Assembly: GCF_945859685.1 (NCBI RefSeq)
Contig: NC_079148.1
Span: forward strand, 122,184,589-122,248,588
Direction: 5' to 3'
DNA from: Eupeodes corollae
Taxonomy: Eukaryota > Arthropoda > Insecta > Diptera > Syrphidae
Length of the DNA: 64,000 nucleotides
This document shows, piece by piece, positions 47,036-58,433 of the stretch. The translations under genes were made by a program, and so were the position numbers. The stretch's first letter is position 1, and each line of letters starts with the position of its first letter. The notes under the pieces were generated by a model. The model was not told the DNA's origin. It worked only from the letters and a program-made list of their open reading frames with translations, and searched no databases.

Positions 47036-47850
47036 GACTTTGTAAAGTGACGCATTAATGACCAACAATAGTCAAACGTCATGTTCTTATCCCAGAAACC
47101 CCGGTATCGCTATTCAATGACGCGTAAGCCTTGATGCATACGCTCTCCCAGCTCTTCACTCATATCTCCTAAATTTTCCGGAGTCCAGGTGACTGGAGGA
47201 AGTGGAATTTTATGTTCATATTGCACCCCATATTTCTTAACTGCAGCAGAAGGTCTTCTACGAGTTCAATATAATTTCCGGATTTCTTATTTTCGAGAAA
47301 ATTTTGAATTACAGAGACGAAAGCTGTACCGGATTTAATCTTTTCCATAGTGACCCGAAGAAATTTTTGGCAGATGAAAGCAAGAAGCTGTTTCATGATA
47401 CCCAGTTTTATATGTGATGGTGGAAGGATAATTTTGTCACGAGCTGCTAATGAATTCTGGACTATGTTTTTCTTTCCAGGCTCCATATTTTTTCTCAACG
47501 GCCAGTTTCACCTTATCCAAAGCTCTTGCTTAGCTCTACTGTCCCAAAAACATATAAAACAGGGAAATTTAGTGTAACCACTTTGTTGACCGAGAAGAAT
47601 GTTCACCATTTTTAAATCGACACAAATTTGCCAATTATGGTAATTGTATTTAATTTTGTTCAAGACTAGCGAAATGCTAAATTATTCTTCCTTCAACTTT
47701 GTACTGTGTGCAATAGGTTTCCCAGCATATTTGTTTCCATTATGTAAAAGAATACATTTTAGGCTTCGTTTTGAGCTATCAATGAATAAACACCAGTCTT
47801 TGGTTCGTATTTTTTTAAGCGCGTTTTTAACAATAAGTTTTTGATATCTT
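47036..47850 (-). pseudogene. Decayed copy of a multicopy arthropod gene
   Basis: The minus strand reads KDWCLFIDSSKRSLKCILLH (about 47800), NGNKYAGKPIAHSTKLKEE then a stop, NKIKYNYHNWQICVDLKMV and NILLGQQSGYTKFPCFICFW (about 47570), another stop, then an open stretch 47498-47169 with DKIILPPSHIKLGIMKQLL and MNIKFHFLQS. A frameshift near 47195 leads to TPENLGDMSEELGERMHQGL, RVIE-stop-RYRGFWDKN and YCWSLMRH. I recognise this motif series (FIDSSK, VDLKMV-LLGQQ-GYTK-PCF, LPPLHIKLG, ENLGD-SEE-GERFHQD) from uncharacterised proteins that occur in many copies in arthropod genomes; that is recall, not a search. Function unknown; a mobile-element origin is suspected. Confidence 0.6.
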
Positions 47851-47967
47851 GACAAAAGGTAATTTCGTTTTCTTTAATAAAAACTCTCTAAAGATCTTCA
47901 AATACAAATTTAGAAAACCAAAGTTTTTTTTTTGAGAAATCAAATGAAGTTTAAATTTTTCAAAAAA

Positions 47968-49823
47968 AAGTCCGATTTGTCAAATTGACATTTCTCGACG
48001 TTTCACGGTCCCTAGAGTCGCAATAAAAGATTTTTAGAAAGATGACTGTAAGTGCTTGTGTACGTACGTTCGTTTTTTCGTCGTCCATAGCTCAAGAACC
48101 AGAATAGTAACGATTTCAAATAAAATTTGTTATACAGATAATAAAGCAAAAAGATGCAGCAAGTGCTCTCAAGAAAATTGCGTGGGTGGTTTTTTTAACC
48201 ACAGCAGTTTAAAAAAAGGTGAAAATTTTGGTTACACCTAAATAAACCTACGGTTTTTTATAATTCAAAAAAACTAAAAACTAAATTATCACCTCGAAAA
48301 TTTTGCGACTTAAATATGATTTCATCTACAAAACAATTTTGTGCAACGAAGAATAATGTTTTTAACATCTGATAAAATTTTGAGAAAATTCTAATAAACA
48401 GTTTTTTTATAATTTATTTAATAGCTATTTAGTATAATTTTGAAAAAAAAAAATTAATTGACAGTTTTTTTTCCAAAAAAATTAAAATCCGAAAAAAAGT
48501 TTATAAAAGGTGGTAAAAAATTGATTTTCGACTCAAATATCTTTTCAAAACTTTAAGACATTGGCTTAAAACTTATTTTATCTTTCAAGAAATATTGTTG
48601 TTAACATTCAGTAAATTTTGAAAAAAATCTAATTGACAGTTTTTTTTATAAAAAAAACTTTGCTCAAAGTTGGTAGAAACTGAATTTCGAATCAAATATC
48701 TTTTCAAAAGCTTGAGATTAAGGCTTCAAACTTATTTTATCTTATAAGAAATACATAAGATAAAATGTTGAGAAAAATCAAATTGACAGCTTTTCTTACA
48801 AAAAATGAAACCTAAGAAAGAAATTAACAAAAGTTGTTAAAAATTGTTTTTAGACTCAAATATCTTTTTAAAACTTTGAGATAAGTGCTTATAAATATTG
48901 TTTTTAACATTTAGTAAAATTTTGAGAAAACTTATTGACAATTTAAAAAAAAATAAAAAACAATGCTAAAACTTGGTAAAAATTCACTTTCGACTCAAAT
49001 AGCTCTTCAAAAACGAACTATTGTCTTCAAAGATTTGTATGTGTTTGGGTGTTGGATCATAAGTTCTTGGTTTAATATATAATGTTTGTTTGATTGCGTT
49101 TTAATGATCAATATTCTTGATGCAATTAATAAAAAACTAATTCATCTTCTGTTACCCGACGTTTTGCTGGCTATTTTCCTGCTTCTTTAAGGGATTTTTC
49201 AAATATATTAGCTGAAGATTTGAAATATATGTTACAATGTGTGGAACTATTTCTACTACATTTTTTTGTTGTTATGAAAAGTTGAATAAATAACACAAAT
49301 AAAAAGATAAATAAACGAACAATTTAAATAATGGAACAAAAACACAACAAAGTTAAAACTAATATCACAATTTATCATTTCTTATGGCAACACTTTAATT
49401 TTTATTTCACAGAAAATATTGTTTTCGATATTCAGTAGTTTTTTTTATGAAAATCCAAAAGTCTGTTTTTTCATAAAAAAATTAATCTTCAAAAAATATT
49501 ACCCAAATTTGGTAATATTTGATTTTCGGTTCTTGATACCTCTCAAATTAATTTCATTCATCCAACTTGTGGAAATTTAAGAAATGCTACTAAAATTGGT
49601 AGAAATGTGTGTTTCAACTAAAAATGTATTCAACAAAACTCGATTTTCAAACTAAACCATTTCTTTATATGAAAAATAGTTTTTGGTCATTTCAAAAATT
49701 TTAAAAAATAATTTAACTGACAACTTCTTTAACCCAACACGAAAACCAACAATCTTTTAAGCGAGACAAATCGATAGACGAGATGGGAAGCTTTCAGTGT
49801 GGGTCGCATCCCAGCCTCTTTTT
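47968..49823 (+). repeat. HINE-like repeat copy H7 (palindrome left arm)
   Basis: Starts inside the 5' block (GTCCGATTTGTCAAATTGAC, 47970), then TTTCACGGTCCCTAGAGTCG and a shortened GTACGTACGTTCG tract (48059-48073), units (about 48531, 48706, 48853, 48987), an unrelated insertion 49031-49405, the A-proximal unit and the A end GGGTCGCATCCCAGCCTCTT (49801-49820). It lies opposite in orientation to H9. Confidence 0.72.
49031..49405. mobile_element. Insertion of about 370 bp, unknown type
   Basis: Left edge after CTATTGTCTTCAAA, right edge before CTTTAATTTTTATTTCACAG. The matching place in the other palindrome arm (56486-56520) joins these two sides directly. No recognised coding motif; the inserted DNA is AT-rich with CCCGACGTTTTGCTGGCTAT in the middle. 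Probably a short non-autonomous element; terminal repeats are not obvious. Confidence 0.5.
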
Positions 49824-50964
49824 AAATCTTAAAATACATTAAATATTATTTAACAGACGCTTTGGATATATGAGCAGGTTCACACGATACAGTCGTAGAT
49901 TTTATTTATGTCGATTTTATTTTTAGTGAAAGTAAAATACAGAAATTAGTTTCATATGTATATTATACACATGATACAAATCTATCATGTAACTTTACCT
50001 TCACAGATATTTTCAAGCTACGGACATGATTTTTTAATTATTGTTTGTGAAATCGAATGTTTTGTAGATTTGACCTCTCAAGGTGAGTGAACTCCCAATT
50101 CAATTCAAATGTTGATTAATTTATTGACTCTCAAAGAATTGAAGAGGCCTTTCACTAGACACAAATTTATAGAAGCTCAATAGTTTATTTTTCAATGACA
50201 CACATTTCGATTTCATTTAATGGATTTGTTTTATAAAAGAATTTATTTATCTATAAATAATCGCCAAGATTAGTAAAAATAATGTTGGTAATCTTTTTAT
50301 AATTATTCTTTTATTTTTACAATAATTTGCAATGTTCGGTTAGTTAAACAGTTAAAGATTATCTTACTGCCAACAAAATGTTATCTTAATGTTGTTTTTT
50401 ATTTCAATTTTGAACCAGATTATTTGTGATATTTCTTTGTAAATTTAAGCGACCATAAAGTATTAAAAAATGAAGACAAATAACAATTAAACGACACACG
50501 CCCAGATAAGAAATAATAATAAAAGTAAAATGTATGATTTATAAGTACATATTTATATTATTATAAGTATCTATATTTTTATGAAGGCACGAATTCATAT
50601 ATATCTTCACCTTGAAAAATATTTGTACTGAAAGTCAATTTATGTTTATTTTTTAAAATGATGTTCCTTACACGGTATACAAAAACCTTAAAGAAACCCT
50701 TGATATTTGTCGTCATCACAAGTTCGGTCGGAGAAGATTCGTGTTAATAATGATAGAAAAGGTGTAACAAACTAAGTCGTAGGAATTTATATGAACTCCA
50801 AATTTAATGAAAAATACTTTTGCTTAATCGAGGACTGTTGTTAAAATAATGTGGCACCAATAAGCAATGTGGTTTCTTTATTTTAAAAACGTGTCCTTAC
50901 AAACAAAAATATAAAAAAGTTACCTCGACCATTTCATTACTACCAAGCATTCCATTTTGTATTT

Positions 50965-51400
50965 TCAAAAGTATAGGACTGGAATTCGACATTTGTCAAA
51001 CTAAATTGTTAAACCAATTTGTTTTAGTCGAAAGTTTGAAATTTACAAAAATAAATCGCTTAACTATCACACAACAAAAATGGTGATTCTTCTACAGCGA
51101 CAAATCGTGCCTTAAGAGAATATAATGTTTTAAGTAATCGTCTATCTACACAAGCAATTGTCAAAATTGTGAAGAAATTTGAAGAGACTGGATTGGTTAC
51201 AAATATTGTAAGGACTGTGCATTATCGCTAAAAATATTGCTGCTGTAAGTGAAAGTGTTGCTGAAGACCCAAATGTGTCGATTCCTCGTCGTTCTCAGGA
51301 AGTTTTAGCTGCGCATTCACAACGACGTACGAGTAGATACGTCTAATGGGTGCTTGAACAACAGGCGGTGGACATTGATTTTTCGAAAAAAATTTATGGT
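50965..51400 (+). mobile_element. Mariner relic MLE-C2
   Basis: Plus strand: remnants of TIVKIVKKFEETGLVTN (about 51155) and ISVAEDPNVSIPRRSQE-type block (51244-51300: AVSESVAEDPNVSIPRRSQE), then HSQRRTSRYV and WVLEQQAVDIDFSKKIYG (about 51345). This is the N-terminal half of a DD41D-type transposase; the catalytic domain is absent. Inverted counterpart of 54532-54965. Confidence 0.62.
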
Positions 51401-51918
51401 TTTCCATTTAAATGTAGAAGTTTGCATCTTGATTTAAAAATTAGGTAAATATCTTTGTAGGAAAAAGAATCTTGGAAGTAGTCCTTGTCACACAAGTTAT
51501 AATGGCTATAGAGTAAACTGCTCCGATTGACAGGCATTTTTAATCATCTGATGTCGGTTAGATTCTTCAAGATTTTGGATGATTTCGTAGACCTTCTTTT
51601 TCATCTGAACAATTTTGTTGAGGTTGATCTGCACAACTTCTCCACAGGAAGCAGCAATGTTTTCCCATATCCTTATTCCGAATTTCGTAGAGCATCATTA
51701 TCTTACATAACCAAGTTTCCCGTAGACCAAAAACACTTTAATTAAATAATCAGCCTGTAACTTTAGTCTTAAAGTAAAAAGTTTTGGCAGTACTGTTTCC
51801 AAATTAATTGAATAGTTTGTTGCTGTTAAGGGAGTATTGAAAATTTTCTTTAAGACATTTCTTTGAAACATTTAAATTTCCTCGTATTTTTGCATAACTC
51901 ATAAAAATATTATATTTT
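51401..51918. other. Palindrome core, left of gap
   Basis: Contains an open frame at 51527-51745 on the plus strand and YEIRNKDMGK-like reading on the minus strand; neither is recognised. Runs into the assembly gap. Confidence 0.4.
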
Positions 51919-52118
51919 NNNNNNNNNNNNNNNNNNNNNNNNNNNNNNNNNNNNNNNNNNNNNNNNNNNNNNNNNNNNNNNNNNNNNNNNNNNNNNNNNN
52001 NNNNNNNNNNNNNNNNNNNNNNNNNNNNNNNNNNNNNNNNNNNNNNNNNNNNNNNNNNNNNNNNNNNNNNNNNNNNNNNNNNNNNNNNNNNNNNNNNNNN
52101 NNNNNNNNNNNNNNNNNN
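51919..52118. other. Assembly gap, exactly 200 N
   Basis: A run of 200 N, a conventional placeholder length, so the true size is unknown. It lies near the centre of a large inverted repeat. Confidence 0.95.
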
Positions 52119-52142
52119 AATGTCAAGGACTTCAATTTTATA

Positions 52143-53310
52143 AAGGGTGTCCCAAAATTAACGCAAGATTTGAATTTGCCGCCATTTGTGCAGTGAAGTG
52201 TTGACAACCCTGAAAAAAAAAACAATTTGACAGCTAATAGTATAGGGTTATTAAAAATGGAGCGTTACACGTTAGAACAACGTGTCTTCATTGTTAAAGA
52301 ATATTTCAAAAATAGTGAAAGCTTGGTGGCTGCAGTTCGAAAATTTCATACAAAATATGGTCGGAATAGTGTTTTAACTTCGTCAACTGTGAAGAGATTA
52401 ATTGAAAAATTCATGGAGACTGGATCCGTTGGAGACGCCAAACACATTGGTCGTCTAAAAACAAGCTGCTCAAATGTGAATGTCGAAGCAGTGCGTGAGA
52501 GTGTTGCTGACAATCCAGGAACCTCAATTCGACGTCGTGGACAAGAATTGCAAATTTCAAGAACCTCTCTACAGCGTATACTCACCATAGATCTGTGTCT
52601 TCATGCTTACAAAATTCAATTAACACAACAATTGAAGCCTAATGACCATGGACAGAGAAGAGAGTTCGTTGAATGGGTTATTGAACATCAACAAATGGAC
52701 CCTGATTTTTCGAGCAAAATCATCCTAAGCGATGAAGCACATTTTCTTCTTGATGGCTTTGTCAATCGCCAAAATTGCTGCATTTGGGGTTCGGAGAACC
52801 CACATTTGATTATCGAAAAACAAATGCATCCACAACGCGTGACTGTATGGTGTGGATTTTGGGCTGGAGGTTTAATTGGGCCATATTTTTTTGAAAATGA
52901 TGCTGGTCGAGCAGTGACTGTTACTGGTGCTCGATATCGCAACATGATTACACAGTTCTTTCTGAAAAAATTGGATGATATTGATGTGTCCAATATGTGG
53001 TTTCAACAAGACAGTTCCACATGTCATACAGCCCGTGAAACAATTCAGTTACTGCATGAGACATTTCCAGGTCGTGTACTCTCTCGTTTCGGTGAGATCG
53101 TGTGATTTAACACCATTATTTTATAAAATTTCAACAAAAGAGTGCGCATGTGCATGCAAAGCCGTGGAGGCCATTTGTCCGATGTGTTATTCCATACATA
53201 ACATAACCCTATCCTATGTACTTTACGAGTCAATAAAAATATAACTACAAAAGACTAAAAACGGCGTTTTCTATTTAATTCAAATCTTGCGTTAATTTTG
53301 GGATGCCCTT
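52143..53310 (+). mobile_element. Mariner-like element MLE-B, TIRs of about 35 bp
   Basis: 1,168 bp flanked by TA (52141-52142 and 53311-53312). Terminal inverted repeats begin AAGGGTGTCCCAAAATTAAC at the left and end in its complement with two changes (GGGATGCCCTT) at the right; the match runs through GCAAGATTTGAATT on both sides. The clean TA duplication and nearly identical ends point to a fairly recent insertion. Confidence 0.9.
52257..53150 (+). pseudogene. MLE-B transposase, catalytic end lost
   Basis: ATG at 52257 (MERYTLEQRVFIVKEYFKNS). DNA-binding domain with TSSTVKRLIEKFMETGSVGD and GTSIRRRGQELQISRTSLQR; catalytic core ILSDEAHFLLDGFVNRQNC (first Asp, about 52730) and WFQQDSSTCHTARETIQLL (second Asp, about 53010). 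After VLSRFG (about 53090) a small deletion removes the usual W-P-P, shifts the frame, and the reading RSCDLTPLFYK places Phe where relatives have the third catalytic Asp (PLDY). The frame ends early at TGA 53103-53105. Otherwise the first 280 codons are open, so damage is confined to the C-terminus. Confidence 0.87.
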
Positions 53311-53595
53311 TACAAGGAGTACACATTAAAAAATTATTCATGGCTTATGTAAAGTAAAAGAAATCGACTAACAAAGAAAAAAAAAAGAAACTTTTAAACA
53401 AATTTAAAATAAGTCACTTTTTAACAGTTTTTAAAAATACTATACAAAATAAAAGCAAAATTGATATAAGGTTTTTAAATACACTGACATTTTGAGCACA
53501 TGAAAATACTATGCATTGACTTCAAACTTATTTCAAATTATTAAGATTATTAAGATATTGCTAATTGTAGTTTTCAAGATTTTCAGAAGAATACA

Positions 53596-54531
53596 AAATT
53601 TTGACATTTCTCGACGTTTCAAGGTCCCTAGAGTCGAAATAAAAGATTTTTATAAAGATGTATGTGCGTGCATTTTTATAAAACAAAAAAACTGAAAAAA
53701 AAAATTGTCACCTCCAAAATTTTACGACTTAAATACGATTTCATCTCCAAAACAATATTGTGCAACGAAAAATAATGTTTTTGACATCTGATACAATTTT
53801 GAGAACAATAGAATTGACAGTTTTTTTTATAAAAAATAAAAATCTAAAAAAACATTACTGAAAGCAGGTAAAAATTGAATATCGATTCAAATATCTTTTC
53901 AAAAACTTGAAATTTAGGCTTCAAACTTATTTTATCTTATAAGAAATATTGCTTTTAACATTCATTTTTCTTACAAAAAAATAAAAACCTAAAAAAAATT
54001 ATCAAATGTTGTTAAAAAATGATTTTCGACTCAAATATCTTTTCAAAAATTTGAGATAATAGCTTCTTACTAATTTTGACTTATAAAAAATATTGTTTTT
54101 AACATAAGGACAAATTTTAAGAAAAATCGAATTAGAAGTTTTTCTTACAAAAAATAAAAACCTAAAAAAAAATGTATAAAAATTGGTAAAAATTGATTTT
54201 CGACTCAAATATCTTTTCCAAAATTGTGGATATTGGCTTTAAACTACTTTTATCTTTCAAGAAATATTTTTGTTAACATATCGTAAAATTTAAAAAAAAA
54301 TCGAACAAAAGTTGGTAAAAATTTACTTTTGACTCAAATAGCTTTTCAAAAATTAAAAATATTGGCTTCAAATTTATTTTATTTCGATATTCAGTAATTT
54401 GTATATAAAAATCCAACAGTCCGTTTATTCATAAAAAATAGTACGCACATTTTTTAAAAATTGATACGAGTACATATAGACAAACTTTTATGCAAGACAA
54501 ATCGACAGACGGAATGGGAAGTTATCAATGT
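53596..54531 (+). repeat. HINE-like repeat copy H8 (both ends clipped)
   Basis: Begins within the 5' block (ATTTTGACATTTCTCGACGT), lacks most of the GTACGTTCG tract, then has units marked GATTCAAAT (53883) and GACTCAAAT (about 54028, 54202, 54332) and a partial 3' end CGACAGACGGAATGGGAAG (54503), cut at 54531 by a mariner relic. Confidence 0.68.
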
Positions 54532-54965
54532 TCGCTTCGTCGCTGAAGAAATTTTTTTTCGAAAAATCGCAGTCCCCCTCCTGTTGTTCAAGCATCCATT
54601 CCACGTATCTACGATGTTGCAAATGTGCAGCTGAGAGTTCCTGAAAAAGGCGAGGAATCGACACATTCGGGTCTTCGGCAATACTTCTTTTTATAGCAGC
54701 GATATTTTCAGTAGTACGCGCGAAACAATTTCTTTACAATTTTGACAAGCGTAGTTGAACGATTATGTAAACCATAATCTCCTCTTAAAGCACGATATGA
54801 GGTTGTGGCAGAATCATTAATTTTGTAGTAGGTTTAACAATGTGTATGTCTTATGCGACAGTTTAGCGAATTCATTTTCGTAAATGACAGATTTTGAAAT
54901 GAAAAAAAATGATGTCGAATTCCAGTCTTATACTTTGAAGCCGCAAAATGAATAACCGTTACTAA
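54532..54965 (-). mobile_element. Mariner relic MLE-C3
   Basis: Minus strand, same family as MLE-C2: SIAEDPNVSIPRLFQELSAA (about 54680-54620), QHRRYVEWMLEQQEGT (about 54610) and IFRKKISSATKR at the broken first-Asp region. Only the N-terminal half remains. Confidence 0.62.
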
Positions 54966-56067
54966 ATAAATGGTCAAGGTAATTTTTAATTTTTTTCTCT
55001 GTTAGAAAACTTTTTCAAAATAAACAAATTATACTGTTAATTGGTCCCCTATTATTTTAATAACAGTCCTCGTTTTAACAAAAATATTTTCACTAAATTT
55101 GAAGTTCGTAAAAATTCGTATCTTATTAATCCTACGATTTAGATTGAAACATCTTTTTTGTCATTATAAGTACGAGCCTTTCCCGACCGAACCTTTATTG
55201 ATTACAAATATCAAGTTTTTCTTTAAGGGTTTTTTTATACCATATAACAAAGCAGCTTCATTTGAAAAATAAACATAAATTAAATAAATAAATTGAATAA
55301 CTTCATAAAAATAAAGATACTTATAAATATATAAATATGTACTTACAAATCATACATTTTACTTTTATTATTATTTCTTATCTAGGCGTGTGTCGTTTAA
55401 TTGTTATTTTTCTTCATTTTTTAATACTTCATGGTCGCTTAAATTTACAAAGAAATATCACAAATAATCTGGTTCAAAACTGAAATAAAAAACAACATTA
55501 AGATAACATTTTGTTGGCAGTAAGATTATCTTTAAGGGTTTAACTAACCGAACATTGCAAATTATTGTAAAAATAAAAGCATAGTTATAAAAAGATTAAC
55601 AACATTATTTTTATTAATTTGATTGTGATTGTTTATAGATAAATACATTTTTTTATAAAACAAATCCATTAAATGAAATCGAAATGTGTGTCATTGAAAA
55701 ATAAACTATTAAGCTTCTTCTATACTTTTGTGTATAGTGAAAGGCCTCTTCAATTCTTTAAGATCCAATAAATTAATCAACATTTGAATTGAACGGGGAG
55801 TTCACTCACCTTGAGAGGTCAAATCTCCAAAACATTCGATTTCACAAACAATAATTAAAAAATCATGTCCGTAGCTTGAAAATATTTGTGAAGGGAAAAT
55901 TACATGATGGATTCTTATCATGTATAAAATACACATATGAAACTAATTTCTGTAATTTACTTTCACTAAAAATAAAATCGACATAAATAAAATGTACGAC
56001 TGTATCGTGTGAACCTGCTCATATATTCAAAGCGTCTGTTAAATAATATTTAATGTATTTTAAGATT

Positions 56068-58276
56068 TAAAAAGAGGCTGGTACGCGACTCACATTGAAA
56101 GCTTCACATCTCGTCTGTCGATTTGTCTTGCTTAAAAGTTTTGTTGGTTTTCGTGTTGGGTTAAAGAAGTTGTCAGTTAAATTATTTTTTAAAAAATTTA
56201 AAATTATCAAAAATATTTTTCATATAAAGAAAAAGTAAAGTTTTAAAATCTAGTTTTGTTAAATAGATTTTTAGTCGAAATCAAATGTTTACCAATTTTA
56301 GTAGCATTTCTTAAAATTTCACAATTTGGATGAATGGAAATATTTTGAGAGATATCAAGAAACAAACATAAAATATTAAAAAAAATTGCGTAATATTTTT
56401 TGAAGATTTAATTTTTGAATGAAAAAACTTTTGGATTTTTATAAAAAAAAACGACTGAACATCGAAAACAATATTTTCTGTGAAATAAAAAAGTTTGAAG
56501 ACAATAGCTTTAATTTTTGGAAAGCTATTTGAGTCAAAAGTAAAATTTTTAACAAGTTTTGGTATTGTTTTTATTTTTTTTTTTTTTTTTTTTTTTTATA
56601 TTATACGCGCACTCAAGGGGATATGAATACCCTTATCATGATAAATCACAGTGCGAGCAATTAAGAAGGGAGGATAGGATTAGAAAGGAGATACCGATGC
56701 ACATTGGTTTTGAATGTCTGAATATTGTAATGAGTGGGAAACATTGAGTCTGGTAAAGCATTCCACATTCGTGTGGTGCGGCTGAAGAAGGAATCTCTGT
56801 ACTTTACAGTACGTCCGAAATTGGGCTCAAGGGTAAACTGATGAGCATTCCTAGAGGAACGGGTATTACGGTTGAATTGTTTGAGGGGAGGAATGCAACT
56901 GGCTATTTCATTAGAGCATTGTTTATGAAAGTAGCGATAAAATAATGACAGGCATGAAACCTTACGACGGTGCTCGAGAGATACAAAAGTTTCAGTTAGA
57001 CAACGGTCACCTATCATTTTTAGAGCTCTCTTTTGAATTCTGTCTAGGAGACTCAAGTAGGTTATAGGAGCACCTGCCCAGATATGGGAATTGTACTCGA
57101 GTTTCGGACGAATATAGGCTTTATAGATTATAGCCAGATCAGTAGGAGTAAAAAACTTCTTGCACCTTCGAAGAAAACCTAAACTCTTAGCAGCATTTTT
57201 GGCGATGTCAAATATGTGATCACTCCACAACAAGTGGTTTGTAATGCACATACCTAAGACTGAAAGCTGTTCAGTCTCCTCGATGCAAGTACCACTCATG
57301 GATAGTGGCATAGGGGAAAGGTTACGCTTTTGTGACAGTAGACAGCATTGAGTTTTCGAAGCATTAAATTCTACACGGTTTTTGATTCCCCATTGCACAA
57401 TGCTGTCAAGATCAGAATTTAATGAGCTCATCATACGCTGCCGTTGGTAGTCCACATCCGAAGAACAAGGATGAGAATCTAGAAACGAATATGAAAAGCT
57501 GAGGGTACTGTCATCAGCGAAACAATTAAGTGGGTTAGAAGTTTCAGACAGAAGTTTCAGAAGTTTCTTATTTTTTGTGAAAAAACTGATAATAAGATTT
57601 TTTCAAATTTTCTTATTCATAGTTTTTAAAAGATATTGGAGCCAAAAATCAATTTTTACCAACTTTTGTTAATTTTTTTAGGTTTTATTTTTTTTAAGAA
57701 AAGCTGTCAATTTGATTTCTCGTAACATTTTTCAGAATGTTGAAAACAATATTTCTTATGAGATAAAATAAGTTTGAAGCCTTAATCTTAAGCTTTTAAA
57801 AAGATATTTTAGTCGAAATTCAGTTTTTACCAACTTTGAGTAATGTTTGTTTTTAGGTTTTTATTTTTTATAGAAAAAACTGTCAATTAAAAACATTATT
57901 CTTCGTTGCACAACATTGTTTTGAAGATGAAATCATATTTTAGTGTCAAAATTTTTAGGTGACAATTTTTTTTTTAGTTTTTTTGAATTATAAAAAAACC
58001 GTTAATTGGATTATATTTAATCAAAATGTTCACCCACTCAATATTATTGAAAGCCCTTTCTGCACCATTTTGCCTTATTATCTGTATAAAAAAACTCAAT
58101 TGAAGTCAATTTATTTTCTGGTTCTTGAGCTATGGAAGATGAAAAAAACGTACGGACATACGAACGTACGTACACACGCACGCACAGACATCTTTCTTAA
58201 ACTCTTTCATTTCGACTCTAGGGACCTTGAAACGTCGAGAAATGTCAAAATTTTCAATTTGACCCATTACATAAGT
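56068..58276 (-). repeat. HINE-like repeat copy H9 (palindrome right arm)
   Basis: A end AAAAAGAGGCTGGTACGCGA (56069, slightly mutated), A-proximal unit, units around 56521, 57621 and 57802, then the 5' block in complement (CGAACGTACGTACACACGCA, about 58160; TAGGGACCTTGAAACGTCGA, about 58220), truncated before the terminal palindrome. A LINE (56574-57562) interrupts it. Confidence 0.72.
56574..57562 (-). mobile_element. PolyA-tailed LINE 3' fragment (CR1/Jockey type)
   Basis: Minus strand. An open frame of 264 codons (57455-56661) covers the RT thumb and C-terminus: VQWGIKNRVEFNASKTQCCL, SVLGMCITNHLLWSDHIFDI, KSLGFLRRCKKFFTPTDLAI, YKAYIRPKLEYNSHIWAGAP and the C-terminal SFFSRTTRMWNALPDSMFP. 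The catalytic palm is absent because of 5' truncation near 57562. The 3' end is followed by about 22 T (56577-56599), that is, a polyA tail on the element strand. Intact coding and a long A tail indicate a young insertion. It lies inside H9. Confidence 0.85.
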
Positions 58277-58433
58277 TAATTAAATGAAGGGAAACTTTCA
58301 AGGCAATATTAAAATTTAGGTTTTTTGTATATAAAGAAGAGAACATGGCATTCAAATGGTTTTTAAGAAATTCCTAATTTTTGGACTTTTGACCAACAAA
58401 TTTGTACACTGTTAATGTTATTTTGTTTTCTGC

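Larger units (their letters stand above)
47968..51400 (+). repeat. Left arm of the giant imperfect palindrome
   Basis: H7, then a unique segment X (49824-50964), then mariner relic MLE-C2. Segment X has no coding motif. Matching pieces on the right arm in reverse complement include AACAGACGCTTTGGATATAT (49852) against 56040-55994, AAGCGACCATAAAGTATT (50447) against about 55445-55420, and GGACTGGAATTCGACAT (50976) against about 54925. Confidence 0.75.
52119..53595 (+). repeat. Repeat P2, interrupted by a mariner
   Basis: Second copy of P: 52119-52142 and 53311-53595, divided by MLE-B. After the mariner, CAAGGAGTACACATTAAAAA resumes exactly where P1 continues at 44961. At 53595 it joins H8, which lacks the first bases of the HINE-like 5' end. 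Confidence 0.8.
54530..58276 (-). repeat. Right arm of the giant imperfect palindrome
   Basis: In reverse orientation: MLE-C3, segment X' (54966-56067, no coding motif), then H9. X' matches X along its whole length with indels and substitutions (by eye about three quarters identical). It differs from the left arm by the LINE at 56574 and by lacking the 49031-49405 insertion. Confidence 0.75.
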
